Assembly (NCBI RefSeq): GCF_004193775.1
Contig: NC_041008.1
Span: 17,131,731-17,195,730, forward strand
DNA from: Glycine soja
Lineage: Eukaryota; Streptophyta; Magnoliopsida; Fabales; Fabaceae
DNA: 64,000 bases
Reading direction: 5' to 3'
Shown here: one piece after another, positions 11,907 to 22,560 of the stretch
How positions within the stretch are numbered: the first letter of the stretch is position 1
Layout of the letters: each line of letters opens with the position of its first letter
Program-made: the position numbers and the translations under genes
Notes under the pieces: generated by a model
Database searches by the model: none
What the model was told of the DNA's origin: nothing
The model's input: the letters and a program-made list of their open reading frames with translations, nothing else

Positions 11907-11930
11907 TTGAAAGCACTTTTTGTAGTAGTG
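11907..11930 (-). repeat. Right terminal inverted repeat of the CACTA element
   Basis: Read on the minus strand it begins CACTACTACAAAAAGTGC. Downstream AAA completes the target duplication. Subterminal motifs such as GACGGTTTTGAAGAAAACCG lie at about 11771-11790. Confidence 0.85.
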
Positions 11931-12613
11931 AAAGTAACCAGTTCAATTATCACTATAGAATCTTTTTCATTCCTTTCTTGAAGATAGAAAAAGAAAATCA
12001 AAAACGAAAAGAACATTACCGATTTCTATTCCATACATCATGAATATTCATTAAAACCCAATAGTCAACGTCATCCATCACAATCACAAGTAAGACGCAA
12101 AAACAAAATATGAATATAGTAACCAACAACCACATGCACATCAACAATAGAAAAAAAGCATAAATCCATGGAAACGTAGTTGATTAATCCTAAACATTGA
12201 AATTAGACATGTGAAAGCAATTCCACATGAGACAAAGGCATCAACAACAACATACTTAACTTGCTCCCCAGTGAGGGAGCAATCATCCCAACGACTCATG
12301 GTGATATAGTGGTGCTTGCTAACCTTAGATCCTACTGTGCAAAGGCCCAACGTGTCGAGCCCGACCTAATGCAGTTTTGACACGTCAAGCTCCTCCGCGA
12401 TGAGGGAGTGAAGGTCGCAAACATTGGCCACACGAAGATTGTAGTCTTTGAAAAGCTTGTCCATGTCATCTTAGACCCCGAAGAAGGTGACATTGGTTCT
12501 GGCGAGAAAGGAGATGAGGGCATATGGAGGATATAGAAGATGAGGCAGTGCTAATCCACGTAGAGGTGGAAGGTGGTCACGAGATTGTTCATGTTAGGCT
12601 GGGTGTTGGGCCT

Positions 12614-14581
12614 TGTCGCAACCTACCCTTCGGCGGAAGGGCGACGCGGGGCTCACGGGTGCGTCTTCCAAGGGAGGAAGGCGCGCAAAGTCGCCACCAA
12701 CGTTTATTCGAGGAAAACGTCAAAAAAACCAAATGTGTGGTCTACAAACTTTAAGTGTGAAAGATTTGGGAGTTATTTTTACGCACGGTGAAGGTATTAG
12801 CACCCCACGCGTCCGTCACAAAGGACGACAACCTTTAATCGAGTGTGCAAGACATGACTTCAAAATTATGTATTTTTCCTTTTTTATGTTTTTTTTTTAG
12901 CTTTTTATGGGTCTTTTTGTGTTTCTTATCTTTTTGTGATCGACAAGGGTGTTTCTCTCGCTCCTACGTATTCCTCAATTGTGATGAGGAAATTAGACCT
13001 ACGTAGTTCTTTCAGAACTAAATGTTGGTTAAGTTTTTTTTTATCTTTTTTCGCAAGATATATTTTAATCAAACAAAATTCATTTAAGGCGTTGGACCAT
13101 TAAAAAATCTTTTGATTTTTGGAAAGGAGAGAAACGTTAAGGCATTGGACCATTAACGATCTCTTGATTTTGAAAGGAGAGAAATGTTAAGGCGTTGGAC
13201 CATTAACGATCTCTTGGTTTTTGAAAGGAGAGAAACGTTAAGACGTTGAACCATTAACGATCTCTTGGGGTGGTTGACAAAAGCGGGGCTTTTGCTCCTA
13301 CGTATCCTCAATTGCGATGAGGAAATCAGACCTACGTAGTTCTTGCAAAAGCGATAAAGTTATGTGTTGATTTTATGTTTTGAATGGTCCATTTTAACCA
13401 ATAAAAACAAAGATGACCGTTTTAAGACGTTGGACCTTAAAACGGTTTTGAGACAAAGCTTGGTTTGTGAGTTGATTTTAGCCTTAGTTTCACTTTGATT
13501 ATTAGTCAATTCATTCAAGGAAACTTTCAAAGAAAAACGTTTGATTGATTTTTTTAATTATTTTATTATTATTTTTTCTAGATATTTTGATTATTTTATT
13601 ATTATTTTTGCCTTTTTTTATTTAACCGAAGTTATAGCATGAACAATCAGTTGAATTTTATTTTAACAGTGATTAAACAAGATTACAACACAAATGATCG
13701 GTTGAAATTCAGTTTATCAATTATTTGGTGAGATAACGGCTTAAATAAACGGTTGAAAGCTCATTAAAAGTGGAAGAAAAGAATACCGATAGTAAGCGAA
13801 ATGAGGAATGAAAGCGAACAAAACAAGAATGAATTGAAAGCCTCGGATTCAAAAACTTACCGGTTGAAGACCGAAGAACGAACTAAGAACGGTGAATAAC
13901 AACGGAAAATCTTCACGGATTTGATCACAGAAACGTCTTGGAAGCATTACAGAAGCATCTCGACTTGGATTTTCTTCACGGAAACACATTTAATCACCCA
14001 AAATAGCTTAAATGCATAGCATAGGGGTCAGGGATAAATTTACACAGCCCCCTTACCCTATTTATAGCCAAAATGGGGAGGTCCTTGCCGCCCAAGGCTT
14101 CTTGAGGAAGATTTCTGAGTGCACCCCAATTACTAAGTTTACCCTTTTTCGTGCTTTACGAAAAATTATGGAAGTATTACGGAAGCGTTTCGGATTTGAT
14201 TTTCCTCTTTTTCTCCTCCCTTTCACCAATGTTAAGTGAAATATGCTAACCCAAGGTTTTCAGAAATTTTACGGAAGCCCCGGATGTCATTTTTTAACAA
14301 AATGGAGGTGGTTGCCACCCAGAGGCTTTTTGAAGAAGATTTTTTAGTGCACCTGAGAATTAATAAGTTCACCCCCTTCTAGGATGTTTTGTATGAAGTT
14401 TCCTGAGCGCACCCTGATGTTTGATAAGTTCACCCCCATTTTGTGGTTGTGGCTATTTTCTTTTCGAAACGTCCCAAAACTTTATGGATTTCACGGCAAT
14501 GGGTATTAAAAATTTTGAAGTGGTCAAACGGAGGTCTCATGCCAACAAACCATGGTCCCCAGACGAAATTAGGGTATGACA
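12614..14581. mobile_element. Solo-LTR-like element, about 2 kb, inside the exonuclease pseudogene
   Basis: Starts TGTCGCAACC (12614), ends GGGTATGACA (14581), giving TGT...ACA ends, and is flanked by GGCCT (12609-12613) and GACCT (14582-14586), a 5-bp target duplication with one mismatch. No gag or pol is present, which fits a solo LTR. The interior has several repeated blocks: about 51-bp units at 13086-13266, a GAGGAAATYAGACCTACGTAG block at about 12985 and 13318, and a GGCTTCTTGAGGAAGAT block at 14095 and, in degraded form, 14320. The large size and interior suggest a Tat/Ogre-type gypsy LTR, but that is inference. Confidence 0.75.
13086..13266. repeat. About 51-bp tandem repeat, 3.5 copies, inside the LTR
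   Basis: Units begin at 13086, 13139, 13189 and 13240 with AAGGCGTTGGACCATTAA or a close variant and end GGAGAGAAACGTT. Unit lengths are 53, 50 and 51 bp, and the last is partial. Confidence 0.85.
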
Positions 14582-14809
14582 GACCTCAATTTCGTGATGA
14601 GGCCCACATTGAGGCCTGACTGGTAGTGGGTGTGTTGGTGGAAAGCCAAGAGTTGACTTGGGAGGGGGAAGAGGTGACAAGGATTAATTTGGATGGTGTC
14701 AATGTCATCCACAGTGACTTCATAGAGCTTGTAGTTGTGGGTTTCGTTGATGTTTTCTTCTATCAGTGTTATTGTCGACATCGTTGTGGATTGGAGAAAA
14801 TTGAGAGAC

Positions 14810-14829
14810 GGGGGGGGGGGGGGGGGGGG
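14810..14829 (+). repeat. Uninterrupted run of 20 G
   Basis: Twenty consecutive G bases directly upstream of the pseudogene start on its template side, followed by GAGAGAG. The intact copy has a (GA)n tract here, so the run probably grew by slippage at the junction of a GA tract. It could fold as a G-quadruplex. Exact length may be uncertain because homopolymers are hard to sequence. Confidence 0.8.
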
Positions 14830-14995
14830 AGAGAGAAGGTGGTTTTGATCTTGGTTTGGTGTGGTGTGTTATGTGGGATGCATGGAGAAATTGTATTTCT
14901 ACTGAGCTTGTCGAATTTCAGTTTTTGATCGAGTGTGGGTGAGTGAGGATCATACGATTTTGGCTTAGTTTACTAATTCTTTTCAAGGTTTAATT

Positions 14996-15483
14996 ACGTT
15001 TTTAGTCCTCAAACTATGGGGTTTTGAAATTTTGGTCCCTAAACTATTTCTTTTTAATTTAGTCCCTAAAGAAATTGTCATTATTAAAAAATAGTCTTTG
15101 TCATTAATTTCCTCTGTTAAGTGTTGAATTGTTTACTTAAGTGACCATGAATATCACCATAGATTGTAGAAGAAGAGAATGAACTGTTGCTCTGCACCAC
15201 ATATCTCCTCATGGGTGATTCTTGTACGTTCATAAGTTCTTAGAGCATTAGGGTTCATCAATAACTTCGCTTTTCCTTTTGCATTTTAATAACATAATAT
15301 TTTAATTATTTACCTAATGTATGTGACATACACATGACATTTTATCATTTAATAGAAAATATTAACGATAAAAACTATTTTTAATAATGATAAATTCTTT
15401 AGAGACTAATTTTTTGAAAAAAATAATTTAAAAACCGAAAATTGAAAATCCCATAATTTAAGAACTAAAAACCTAATTAACCT
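14996..15483. mobile_element. Mutator-type MITE
   Basis: A 488-bp element with long inverted ends: AGGTTTAATTACGTTTTTAG at 14996 and, from 15483 on the other strand, AGGTTAATTAGGTTTTTAG; the similarity runs about 60 bp. Flanks TTCTTTTCA (14987-14995) and TTCTGTTCA (15484-15492) form a 9-bp target duplication with one mismatch, the length typical of Mutator-like elements. Module copy 1 has the uninterrupted sequence near 2668. No ORF. Confidence 0.85.
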
Positions 15484-15492
15484 TTCTGTTCA

Positions 15493-16150
15493 ATATTTTG
15501 ATGATAAACATGACTTTTTTTTATATGAATTTTGGTAAGTACTGTAGTGTAGTAGTGTATTCTCTTGTAAGTTTCCTAAAGTGTGTGATTGATTTGGCTC
15601 GCTTGCCTCGGGCCAATATTTAGTTACATTTGAATTTGTTACCCAATTCTTCACTAATTGAGTCTTTAATTATTCACACACACACACAAAAAAAAACTGA
15701 ATCTTTAATTAATTATTTTTCTTACGGGTTTTCTATTTTAATTGGCATCGTTCCATACTTACATATATATACTAATAACTCATGGATTTTACAATCGTAC
15801 CTATATATATCATATATCATTCAGTACATAAAACTGTAGATGTACGTGAGGAAAAATCATGTATATGCATGCATCCGGTGCATCCCATAGCGTGAAAGAG
15901 GATAAATTGCTTTCTTGGATATTTTCGTTTTTTCTTTGTATCTTTTCCTCTTATAAGCAAAACATTAGGTACGCCTGCATATCCTCAAAGAAAAAATAAA
16001 AAAGAGATAGAGAGAACCCAACAGAGAGACTGGTAGCATAAAAACATGCACAAAGGGATCATTTAATACGCTTTAGTTCTCTCTCTCTTTACTTTTTTTT
16101 TTTGTTTCTATATAAACTTTCCTTCCTCTTACATTATGCTGGGATAAGAA
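15493..16150. other. Distal 5' flank of exonuclease copy 2, no gene seen
   Basis: Continues the homology with module copy 1 (3060-3960), including the CATTCAGTACATAAAA block and the GATAGAGAGAACCCAACAG region. Contains a short (CA)n at about 15676. No coding signal. Confidence 0.5.
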
Positions 16151-17080
16151 TTGATGAAATGAAAATTAAAGAAAAGATCTTGCTAACCTGTTCGGAGGTT
16201 ATCACGTAGTTGTTCAATTGTATATTTTTTTTTGTTTTTAATGAAATTTTATAATGTTTTATGTCAATTAATTATCTTTCTTATTTTTATTGTTTAATTG
16301 AAAATTAATCATTTTTATGTTAATCAAATATATTATGACAACTATCTGCCTGTTTGATAAATTTAGGTAGAGAATATTTTATACCAAATTGTATAATCAA
16401 TTTTTTTGAATAATCTCTGATAAATTAATTATTCCTTAATTGATTATCCTTTGTTCTAATTATATCTTTTGACTTGAATCAATATATTTATGATTATTGC
16501 AGTATTGATTTAAGGTAAAGAACATCATTAGACCTTGATCACATGCTTTTGATTGATTTTGGGAATTGATAATGAATTGTGGCAGAAATTTCATAGGAAT
16601 TGGAATTATAATCTCAGTTGCTTTTAATATCACTCAAATCTTGTTCTTGTGATAGTTTATATGTTTTCTCTTAAATAAAAAACAAAAAAATACTTCAATC
16701 TCTTTTTAATTATTCTAACTAGTTAGTTTAATAATTTTGACTATTTGAAAATACAATTTAGGGTTCGATAACCATATTTTTAATTCATTGTTACTATTGC
16801 GTATGATACATTTTCCCTTGTGTGAGTATTATTTTTACACATACATCAAATTTTTGACACCGTTGCCCGAGACTAGTGGTGGAATTCCCAAATAATTTTT
16901 GTTTATAGAATTTCTTTTATTATTTATTTAATTTTCTATTATTTCTTGTTACTTTACTATTTTTATTTCTCATTGTGTTTGATCTTCACCTTTTGTTTTT
17001 AGTGCATGCAAATCAAGTCCCAAAATTCATCAATGCATTAGGAACCTGACATTGACAAGCTAATTTGAAGGTTCTATGAA
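16150..17080 (+). mobile_element. Remnant of an Athila/Calypso-like gypsy LTR with degenerate primer-binding site
   Basis: At 16851-16873 the sequence TTTTTGACACCGTTGCCCGA closely resembles the TTTTTGGCGCCGTTGCCGG primer-binding region of Athila-type elements. It directly follows an LTR-like end (ACACATACATCA) and is followed by the T-rich leader those elements have. The left end of the LTR cannot be fixed. No gag remains, because the psaA insertion and unrelated DNA follow. Confidence 0.45.
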
Positions 17081-17286
17081 TAAATCCAAAAGGAGAGAGA
17101 GCAATGACAATCAATCCGACTCAGACCTTCATGGACTAACTACATTACTCCTGTTTAGGGCTAGTAAAATGGATGGCCCTGGCTAGCCTCACCTGGCCCA
17201 TCAAGCCAAACAATGTAATTGGAGTGGCCTAGGTTCAATCCATATTCTTATGAATTGGAATTTTTTAAGCCTACTCTAGCACTACA

Positions 17287-17722
17287 TGTACCGCAATTGG
17301 TGCATTGGTCTTTGTAGCCTTAATGCTTTTTACTGGTTGGTTTTATTATCAAAAAGCTACTCCAAAATTGGCTTGGTTCCAAGATGTAGAATCTATGTTG
17401 AATCACCATTTGACAGGGCTCTTGGGGTTGGGATCTCTTTCTTGGGCAGGACATCAAATACATGTATCTTTACCAATTAACCAATTTCTAAATGTTGCAA
17501 TAGATCCCAAAGAGATTCCACTTCCTCATGAATTTATCTTGAATCGGGATCTTTTGACTCAACTTTATCCGAGTTTTGTCGAGGGAGGAACTCCCTTTTT
17601 TACCTTGAATTGGTCAAAATACGCAGAATTTCTGACTTTTCGTGGAGGATTAAATCCTGGAGGTCTATGACTGATCGACATTATACACCATCATTTAGCT
17701 ATTGTAATTCTTTTCTTGATTG
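17287..17722 (+). pseudogene. psaA: Nuclear insertion of plastid psaA (photosystem I P700 apoprotein A1)
   Basis: About 436 bp aligning to an internal part of plastid psaA, which encodes a core photosystem I protein binding P700. The frame 17305-17670 reads [50 protein letters not shown] and EFLTFRGG. The family normally has a VTG-type stretch after the last motif; here about 9 bp are missing, and the following W codon has become TGA. An earlier FHYH-type histidine pattern reads FYYQ. These changes plus nuclear flanking sequence show an old plastid-to-nucleus transfer (NUPT), not organelle DNA in the sample. Boundaries are judged from where homology fades. Confidence 0.92.
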
Positions 17723-18764
17723 AGTTATTGGGCCATTGGACCTATTCAAGTTAATGTAGAAATGAATAATAAAAAAATGATTATATTTTTAAAAATAGAA
17801 AAAGTAAATAAAATAATAATAAAATGATAAAATAGGGGAAAAAGAATTATATGTTGATATTATTTGTATCTACTTTAATGATTTAATTTGACATCAATTA
17901 TCCACTTTTTAAAATATAGACAAAAAGAAAGTATATACGAATAAAAAAATTAAAGTAACAATTCTATATAAAAAAATTTAAAATATCCTATCCGCTATAT
18001 TTAAGAATAAAACAGATACAATTTCTTAATGCTTAATAATTGTAATCTGCCAATCAATTAAGGTTATAGTCAACTACAAATTACAATTAGTTATCAATCA
18101 TAATAAAAATATGACAATCTACCGATCAAAATAGCAACCTACACATCGGGCGGCCGGATAGACCCATTTTACCAATCCTACTCCTACTTTAGGGAAGCCA
18201 ATACTATCTTACTCCCCCGTCTACCTGAGTTTTTCAAAGTAAATGAATGGAAGAAAATGTGAATATTAGAGAGAAATTATAAAAAAACTCGAAGAGTAAT
18301 TTTTAAATTTTACGAAAACAGAAAGATAAACAGAAAACGAAGAGTTAGCTTTTATTTCTTTTCTTAGTTTTCTTATGCAATAAAATTTTATCACTGGGAT
18401 TTGGACAAAAGTATACTCATTGTTATTCTTTTCAGGTTTTAATTAATGAAGCATCCACTCCGTTCCCCCGAGGCATGAGAAGCTGCAGAGCTTCCATAAC
18501 ATGAGCAGACTCTAATAAAAACCATAAATTAATAAACCATTAAAAACCAAACGATTACAGTTTATACCAGTACGTAATAGCTAGCAATAAAGGAAAAATA
18601 ATTACTAATTTTCTTAAAGTTACTATTTTTGTAAAAGTTATTTTTTCTAACTTCTGACCAAATACTATGACTGATTTTCGGTATACGGGTACTCCATGAA
18701 ATGAAAACAAACAAACGGCCAGTTAAAAAGTAGTTCACTTCAAGAAGTTAACCATTTATAAGTA
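17723..18764. other. Intergenic DNA, no gene seen
   Basis: AT-rich. No ORF or repeat that I recognise apart from the stretch just before 18765, which matches the DUF674 leaders at about 790-860 and 5340-5390. Confidence 0.5.
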
Positions 18765-19414
18765 GATTTTGGCTAAGGTTATCTGTGATTGTTTAGTGTA
18801 CGTGACTTGGTGGTGTTCTGTGTGGTTTTCTACAATGGCTGCAGCAACAGCAACTCCATCAGATGAGCAAGTTCACAAAGTTGCCCTAAAAGTTTTGGTG
18901 GACAAAGAGAAAAACAAAGTATTGTTTGCTGAGGCAAGGAAGGATTTCGTTGACGCTCTATTTGAGTTTCTTAACAATGCCTTTGGGGACTATTACTAGA
19001 CTCGTGGCCAAGGACTCCAATATTCCACCATTTAAAGTTTTGGTAGCCTAAGTTCATTGTATGAAAGTGTGTCAGATCTTGAAGAAGAGTATCTGAGGAC
19101 ACAGACAAGCAAAGAAATGCTACTGCATCCAAGAAACCCTATGGAATCCTATTGCCAGCTGCTGGAATAGCACAAAGTATTTTCTCTGCCAGAGCCAGGA
19201 ATGCATTAGAAAGGACAGTGGGAGCCTTTTGAGCATGTTCAGGAATCAAAGATGCCATTGTGGAAAAGTAATGAGCAGAGTAATATCCCCAGCAAATTTT
19301 ACATTAGAAAATGGCTTTGTCAATAAAACTGCTAGTTTTATAATTTACGATGATATGCCTATGTGCCTAATGTTCTTGGAACAAGTGTGGGAATTGCTTC
19401 GGCGGCTTGGAATC

Positions 19415-19823
19415 TGATATGCGCTGGTTTTAGAGAGAGAGAGTGGAAGAAGAAGATGAAGGTCACGGGGAGAGATAGACTTTCCTTGATTCGAGGTCAA
19501 GGGCCTCCTTGCTAAGCTATTAGTTTCTGAAAGTATATTCCTTGTTTATTCTCATTCCCGAGCAAGCTTTTATACAAGGAGTTTAACGATGATAGCAGTT
19601 ACAGACTCTAACAGTTTCGTAACTAACTACCCAACGGCCTAACCAACTAACCCCTAGTTTATACAAAGCGTGGCTTATCAACATGTGGCTCAACTCTATG
19701 CATGCATGCAGTCACGTGCTCACGTATTCTTCTAGATACTTAGGTCACGTAGTATTCCTTCTTGGCCTATCTTCGTGAGTTGTTGCAGGTGGTGGGGTTC
19801 CCTTCTCACTGCTGCTGCTAGCA
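19415..19823 (-). repeat. 3' LTR of the chromovirus (left in the window)
   Basis: 409 bp, starts TGATATGCGC and ends CTGCTAGCA on the plus strand. It pairs with 24177-24586. Confidence 0.93.
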
Positions 19824-19839
19824 TTATCCGCCCCTGGGA

Positions 19840-20005
19840 AAACCACCTTGTCCTCAAGGTGGTGGGCGTGGCAAACGTCAATCCAATTTTCCTAGGTGGA
19901 GTCTTCGGGGGCCAAGCCCTTCCACTGCACGAGTACGAGACGTGTGGGTGGCTGTGGGGAGGAGTCAACACGTGAGTCGAGAATGGCTAAGGGCTCCATT
20001 ATGGG
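19840..20005 (-). pseudogene. Chromodomain remnant of the chromovirus
   Basis: In the frame shifted relative to integrase the sequence reads IMEPLAILDSR and LVLVQWKGLAPEDST, then a TAG where a tryptophan is conserved, then sequence resembling LEDKVVF. This is the C-terminal chromodomain by which chromoviruses target chromatin. It is broken by a frameshift and a nonsense codon. Confidence 0.75.
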
Positions 20006-21229
20006 GTGGTTGTTAAGTGCGTCCGGGGGCAGTGGGGTCGAAGCAGGGAGGAGTGGAATACGGGGTGGATCTTGGATCCCTCGGGTAACTTCAGACGATA
20101 TGCAACATTACCTATTTGTTCCACGACAGGGTAAGGTCCGAAATAGTGCTTGGTCAGTTTGCTGGTTGGCTGGGATCGCAGGGAAGACTGGCGATGGGGT
20201 CTAAGCTTGACATGGACGAGTTGGTCTACCTCATAAACCACATCACGGTGCTTCTGATCCGCGAAATGTTTCATAGCCTCTTGCGCTTTGACAAGCTTAC
20301 GTTGGAGGATTGCGTGGGTCTCTTCGCGTGTACGAAGTACGGTGTCGACGGCGTCGTTGCAGGATGAACCTTGAAGATACGTTGGAAGAGAAGGGGGAGG
20401 TTTGCCGTAGACGACTTCGTATGGGGTCATACCGGTGCCCGTGTGCCGCGAGGTATTATAGGACCACTCCATGAGTGCGAGAAGCTTGTACCAAGTAGCT
20501 GGTTGGTGATGTACGAAGGAGCAGAGGTATTGCTCGAGCGTCCGGTTCATCACCTCCGTCTGACCATTCGTTTGTGGGTGGTAGGTGGTACTCATGCGTA
20601 AGGTTGTACCAGTCATCTTGAAGAGTTCGCGCCAGAATGAACTGATAAAAATGGGGTCTCGGTCCAAAATTATGCTTCGAGGGAAACCATGGTGTTTGCA
20701 CACGGTATCCATGAAAAGGGTAGCTATCTTGAAGGCGGTAAAGTGAGTGGGTAGAGCACCTAGGTGAACACTTTTAGAGAAGCGATCCACCACGACCATG
20801 ACTGCGGTGAACCCATGGGAGGCGGGGAGATGGGTTACGAAGTCCATGGAGATGTTTTCCCAAGTGCCCGTGGGAATCGGAATTGGTTGGAGTAACCCAG
20901 CACTTCTACGTGTGAGGTGCTTTACTTGTTGACACACCGTGCAACGATGAACGAAATTTTTAACATCTGCGACCATGTTGTGCCATCGAAAGTCGGAGAC
21001 GATGCAAGGTCTTCTTCATCCCGAAATGGCCTCCAATAGGTGTCGCGTGATATTCATGTAACAAGGATGGGATGAATGGGTTCTTAGAGTCTACCCATAT
21101 CACGCCTTTGAAGATGATAAGGTCAACCGAGATGGAGAACTTGGGGTACTCGTGAGGATGGGAACGTATGGCTTCTCGCAGCTTCTGGAATTCTGGGTTA
21201 GCTAATAGTGTGGCCTTTAGTTGGACCAT
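19999..21229 (-). pseudogene. Chromovirus integrase
   Basis: The zinc-binding HHCC module is split by a frameshift near 20980 (HEYHATPIGGHFG upstream, then HRCTVCQQVKH). The 325-residue frame 20976-19999 holds the catalytic core with its three acidic residues in VVVDRFSK, LDRDPIF and NGQTEVMNR. The GPY/F motif follows (KHYFGPYPVVEQIGNVAYRL). It ends at a TAA just past a +1 shift near 20005, beyond which the chromodomain frame continues. Confidence 0.9.
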
Positions 21230-22560
21230 GAACTCGGAGTGAGGGGCTGAAAGAATGAGGTATTGAGCAGGGGGGAAAGGTCGATACGAGAGAGGGAATT
21301 GGCCATTATATTCGAGGATCCTGCTTTATATTGAATCTCGTAGTCATAGCCCAGCAACTTAGCTAGATAGAATTGTTGTTCCGGTGTTTGCACGACCTGA
21401 GACATGAGCTCACGGAGGCTCCGATGGTCTGTGTAGATGGTAAACTTGTGTCCCAGGAGATATTGCCACCACTTTCGGACGGCGGTGACAATAGCATGCA
21501 ACTCACGAACGTAGGCTGAAGCGTGTTAGAGGCGTGGACAAAACGGTTTGCTGAAATAAGCTATGGGGTGGCCGTTTTGTTGCAGGATCGCGCCCATGGC
21601 TATGTTTGATGCGTCCGTCTCTAGTATAAACGAGATTGAAAAGTCAGGAAGGGCCAATATCGGAGCTGCAGTCAAGACGGTCTTCAATTTTTCGAAGGCA
21701 GTTTGAGATTCCGAGGACCACTGGAAAGTGTTCTTGCAAAGAAGCTTCGTGAGTGGGGCTGCAATGGCGGCATACCCCCGCACGAACTTTCTATAAAATC
21801 CGGCGAGACCGAGGAATGCGCGAAGGTCTTTAGGGGAACGAGGCATGATCCATTCAACGATGGCTTGAATCTTTGTTGGATTCGGTCGCACGCCACTTCC
21901 AGAGACGACGTGACCCAAGTAGTTAAGCTGTTGCTGGCCAATGAAGTATTTTGATTGCTTCAAGTAATAACGAGCCTGTAAGAGAGAGTTGAAGACGCAC
22001 TCGAGATGATGAAGGTGATCACTGAAAGTCTCGCTGTAGATTAAGATGCCGTAAAAAAAAAACTGCCGCAAACTTGCGCAGAAAGGGCCAGAGAAGGGAG
22101 TTCATGGCGGCCTGAAACGTTAAGGGTGTGTTGCAGAGCCCAAACAGCATCACCCGATACTCATAGTGACAGTGGTGAGTGCGGAACGCTGTCTTGGGAG
22201 TGTCCTCTTCTGCCATTAATATCTGGTGAAATCCCTGCCAAAGGTCCAACTTAGAGAACCATGATGCTTTTCCTAGCTCATCGAGGAGTTCATCTATAGT
22301 TGGAAGAGGGAATCGATCTCAGACTGTTATTGCATTGAGCGCCCTATAGTCGATACACATCCGCCAAGTCCCATCTTTTTTCTTAACCAGTAGTACCAGA
22401 GAGGAAAATGGACTTCGGCTTAGCCAGATCAAACCAGCGTCGAGTAAGGCAGAGACTTGGCGTTCGATTTCTGTCTTTTGGAAGTGAGGGTATCTGTATG
22501 GTCTTACGTTAATGGGGTTTGCTGTGGGGAGGAGGTTGATGTGGTGGTCGTGTTGTTGGG
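21217..22560 (-). pseudogene. Chromovirus reverse transcriptase and RNase H region
   Basis: The fingers region reads LVKKKDGTWRMCIDYRALN (about 22400-22345). A TGA follows at about 22321, then [19 protein letters not shown]. At an A9-A10 run near 22053-22062 the frame shifts, and the catalytic YDD-type motif is replaced by FFYGILIYS, so the polymerase site is lost. RNase H follows, with TDASNIAMGAIL (about 21630-21600) and IYTDHRSL (about 21440); a TAA at about 21528 and a frameshift near 21225 break it further. Confidence 0.85.

Larger units (their letters stand above)
5691..11930. mobile_element. Non-autonomous CACTA (En/Spm, Tgm-like) transposon carrying two gene fragments
   Basis: A 6240-bp element with terminal inverted repeats starting CACTATTAAAAAAACATG at 5691 and, on the other strand from 11930, CACTACTACAAAAAGTGC; 17 of the first 24 positions agree. 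It is flanked by a 3-bp target duplication AAA (5688-5690 and 11931-11933), the size CACTA transposases make. Both ends carry subterminal copies of an ACGATTTT/AAAATCGT-type motif (about 5730-5960 and 11640-11880), where family transposases bind. No transposase ORF is present. The inside holds a ribosomal protein L9 fragment and a Pescadillo fragment, both on the plus strand with introns, plus a later LTR insertion. The flanks match the uninterrupted module copy 1 around 1440-1510. The terminal sequence resembles soybean Tgm elements as I recall them. Confidence 0.88.
12195..14781 (-). pseudogene. Second exonuclease copy, split by an LTR element
   Basis: Paralogue of the exonuclease at 1860-2498 in two pieces: the N-terminal part at 14582-14781 (starts MSTITLIEENI) and the remainder at 12195-12613. 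The C-terminal end still reads MSRWDDCSLTGEQVKYVVVDAFVS, so the Exo III tyrosine and aspartate survive. The middle is frameshifted, and the Exo I region falls where a 1968-bp element has inserted. The copy is far more AT-rich than the intact one, as expected of a decaying methylated pseudogene. A CACTA element lies just beyond its 3' end and a MITE 5' of it. Confidence 0.85.
420..16080. repeat. Tandem duplication of the DUF674 remnant-exonuclease module
   Basis: Copy 1 covers about 420-4490 and copy 2 about 4540-16080. Matching landmarks in the same order are the DUF674 leader (840 / 5370), the ATCAAATGTGGTCCA block (1405 / 5565), the exonuclease body (1860-2498 / 12195-14781), the CTAATTCTTTTCA block upstream (2660 / 14983) and the CATTCAGTACATAAAA block (3226 / 15815). 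Copy 2 is about 7.5 kb longer, largely because of a CACTA element, an LTR element and a MITE. Boundaries are approximate. Confidence 0.75.

Noticed and set aside
5691..11930. Search for a CACTA transposase inside the element
   Set aside because: No TNPD/TNPA-like coding sequence on either strand. The remaining space is gene fragments, their introns and an LTR.
17305..17670. Possible plastid contig in the assembly
   Set aside because: The psaA stretch is diverged and short, and both flanks are nuclear repeats, so it is a nuclear insertion.
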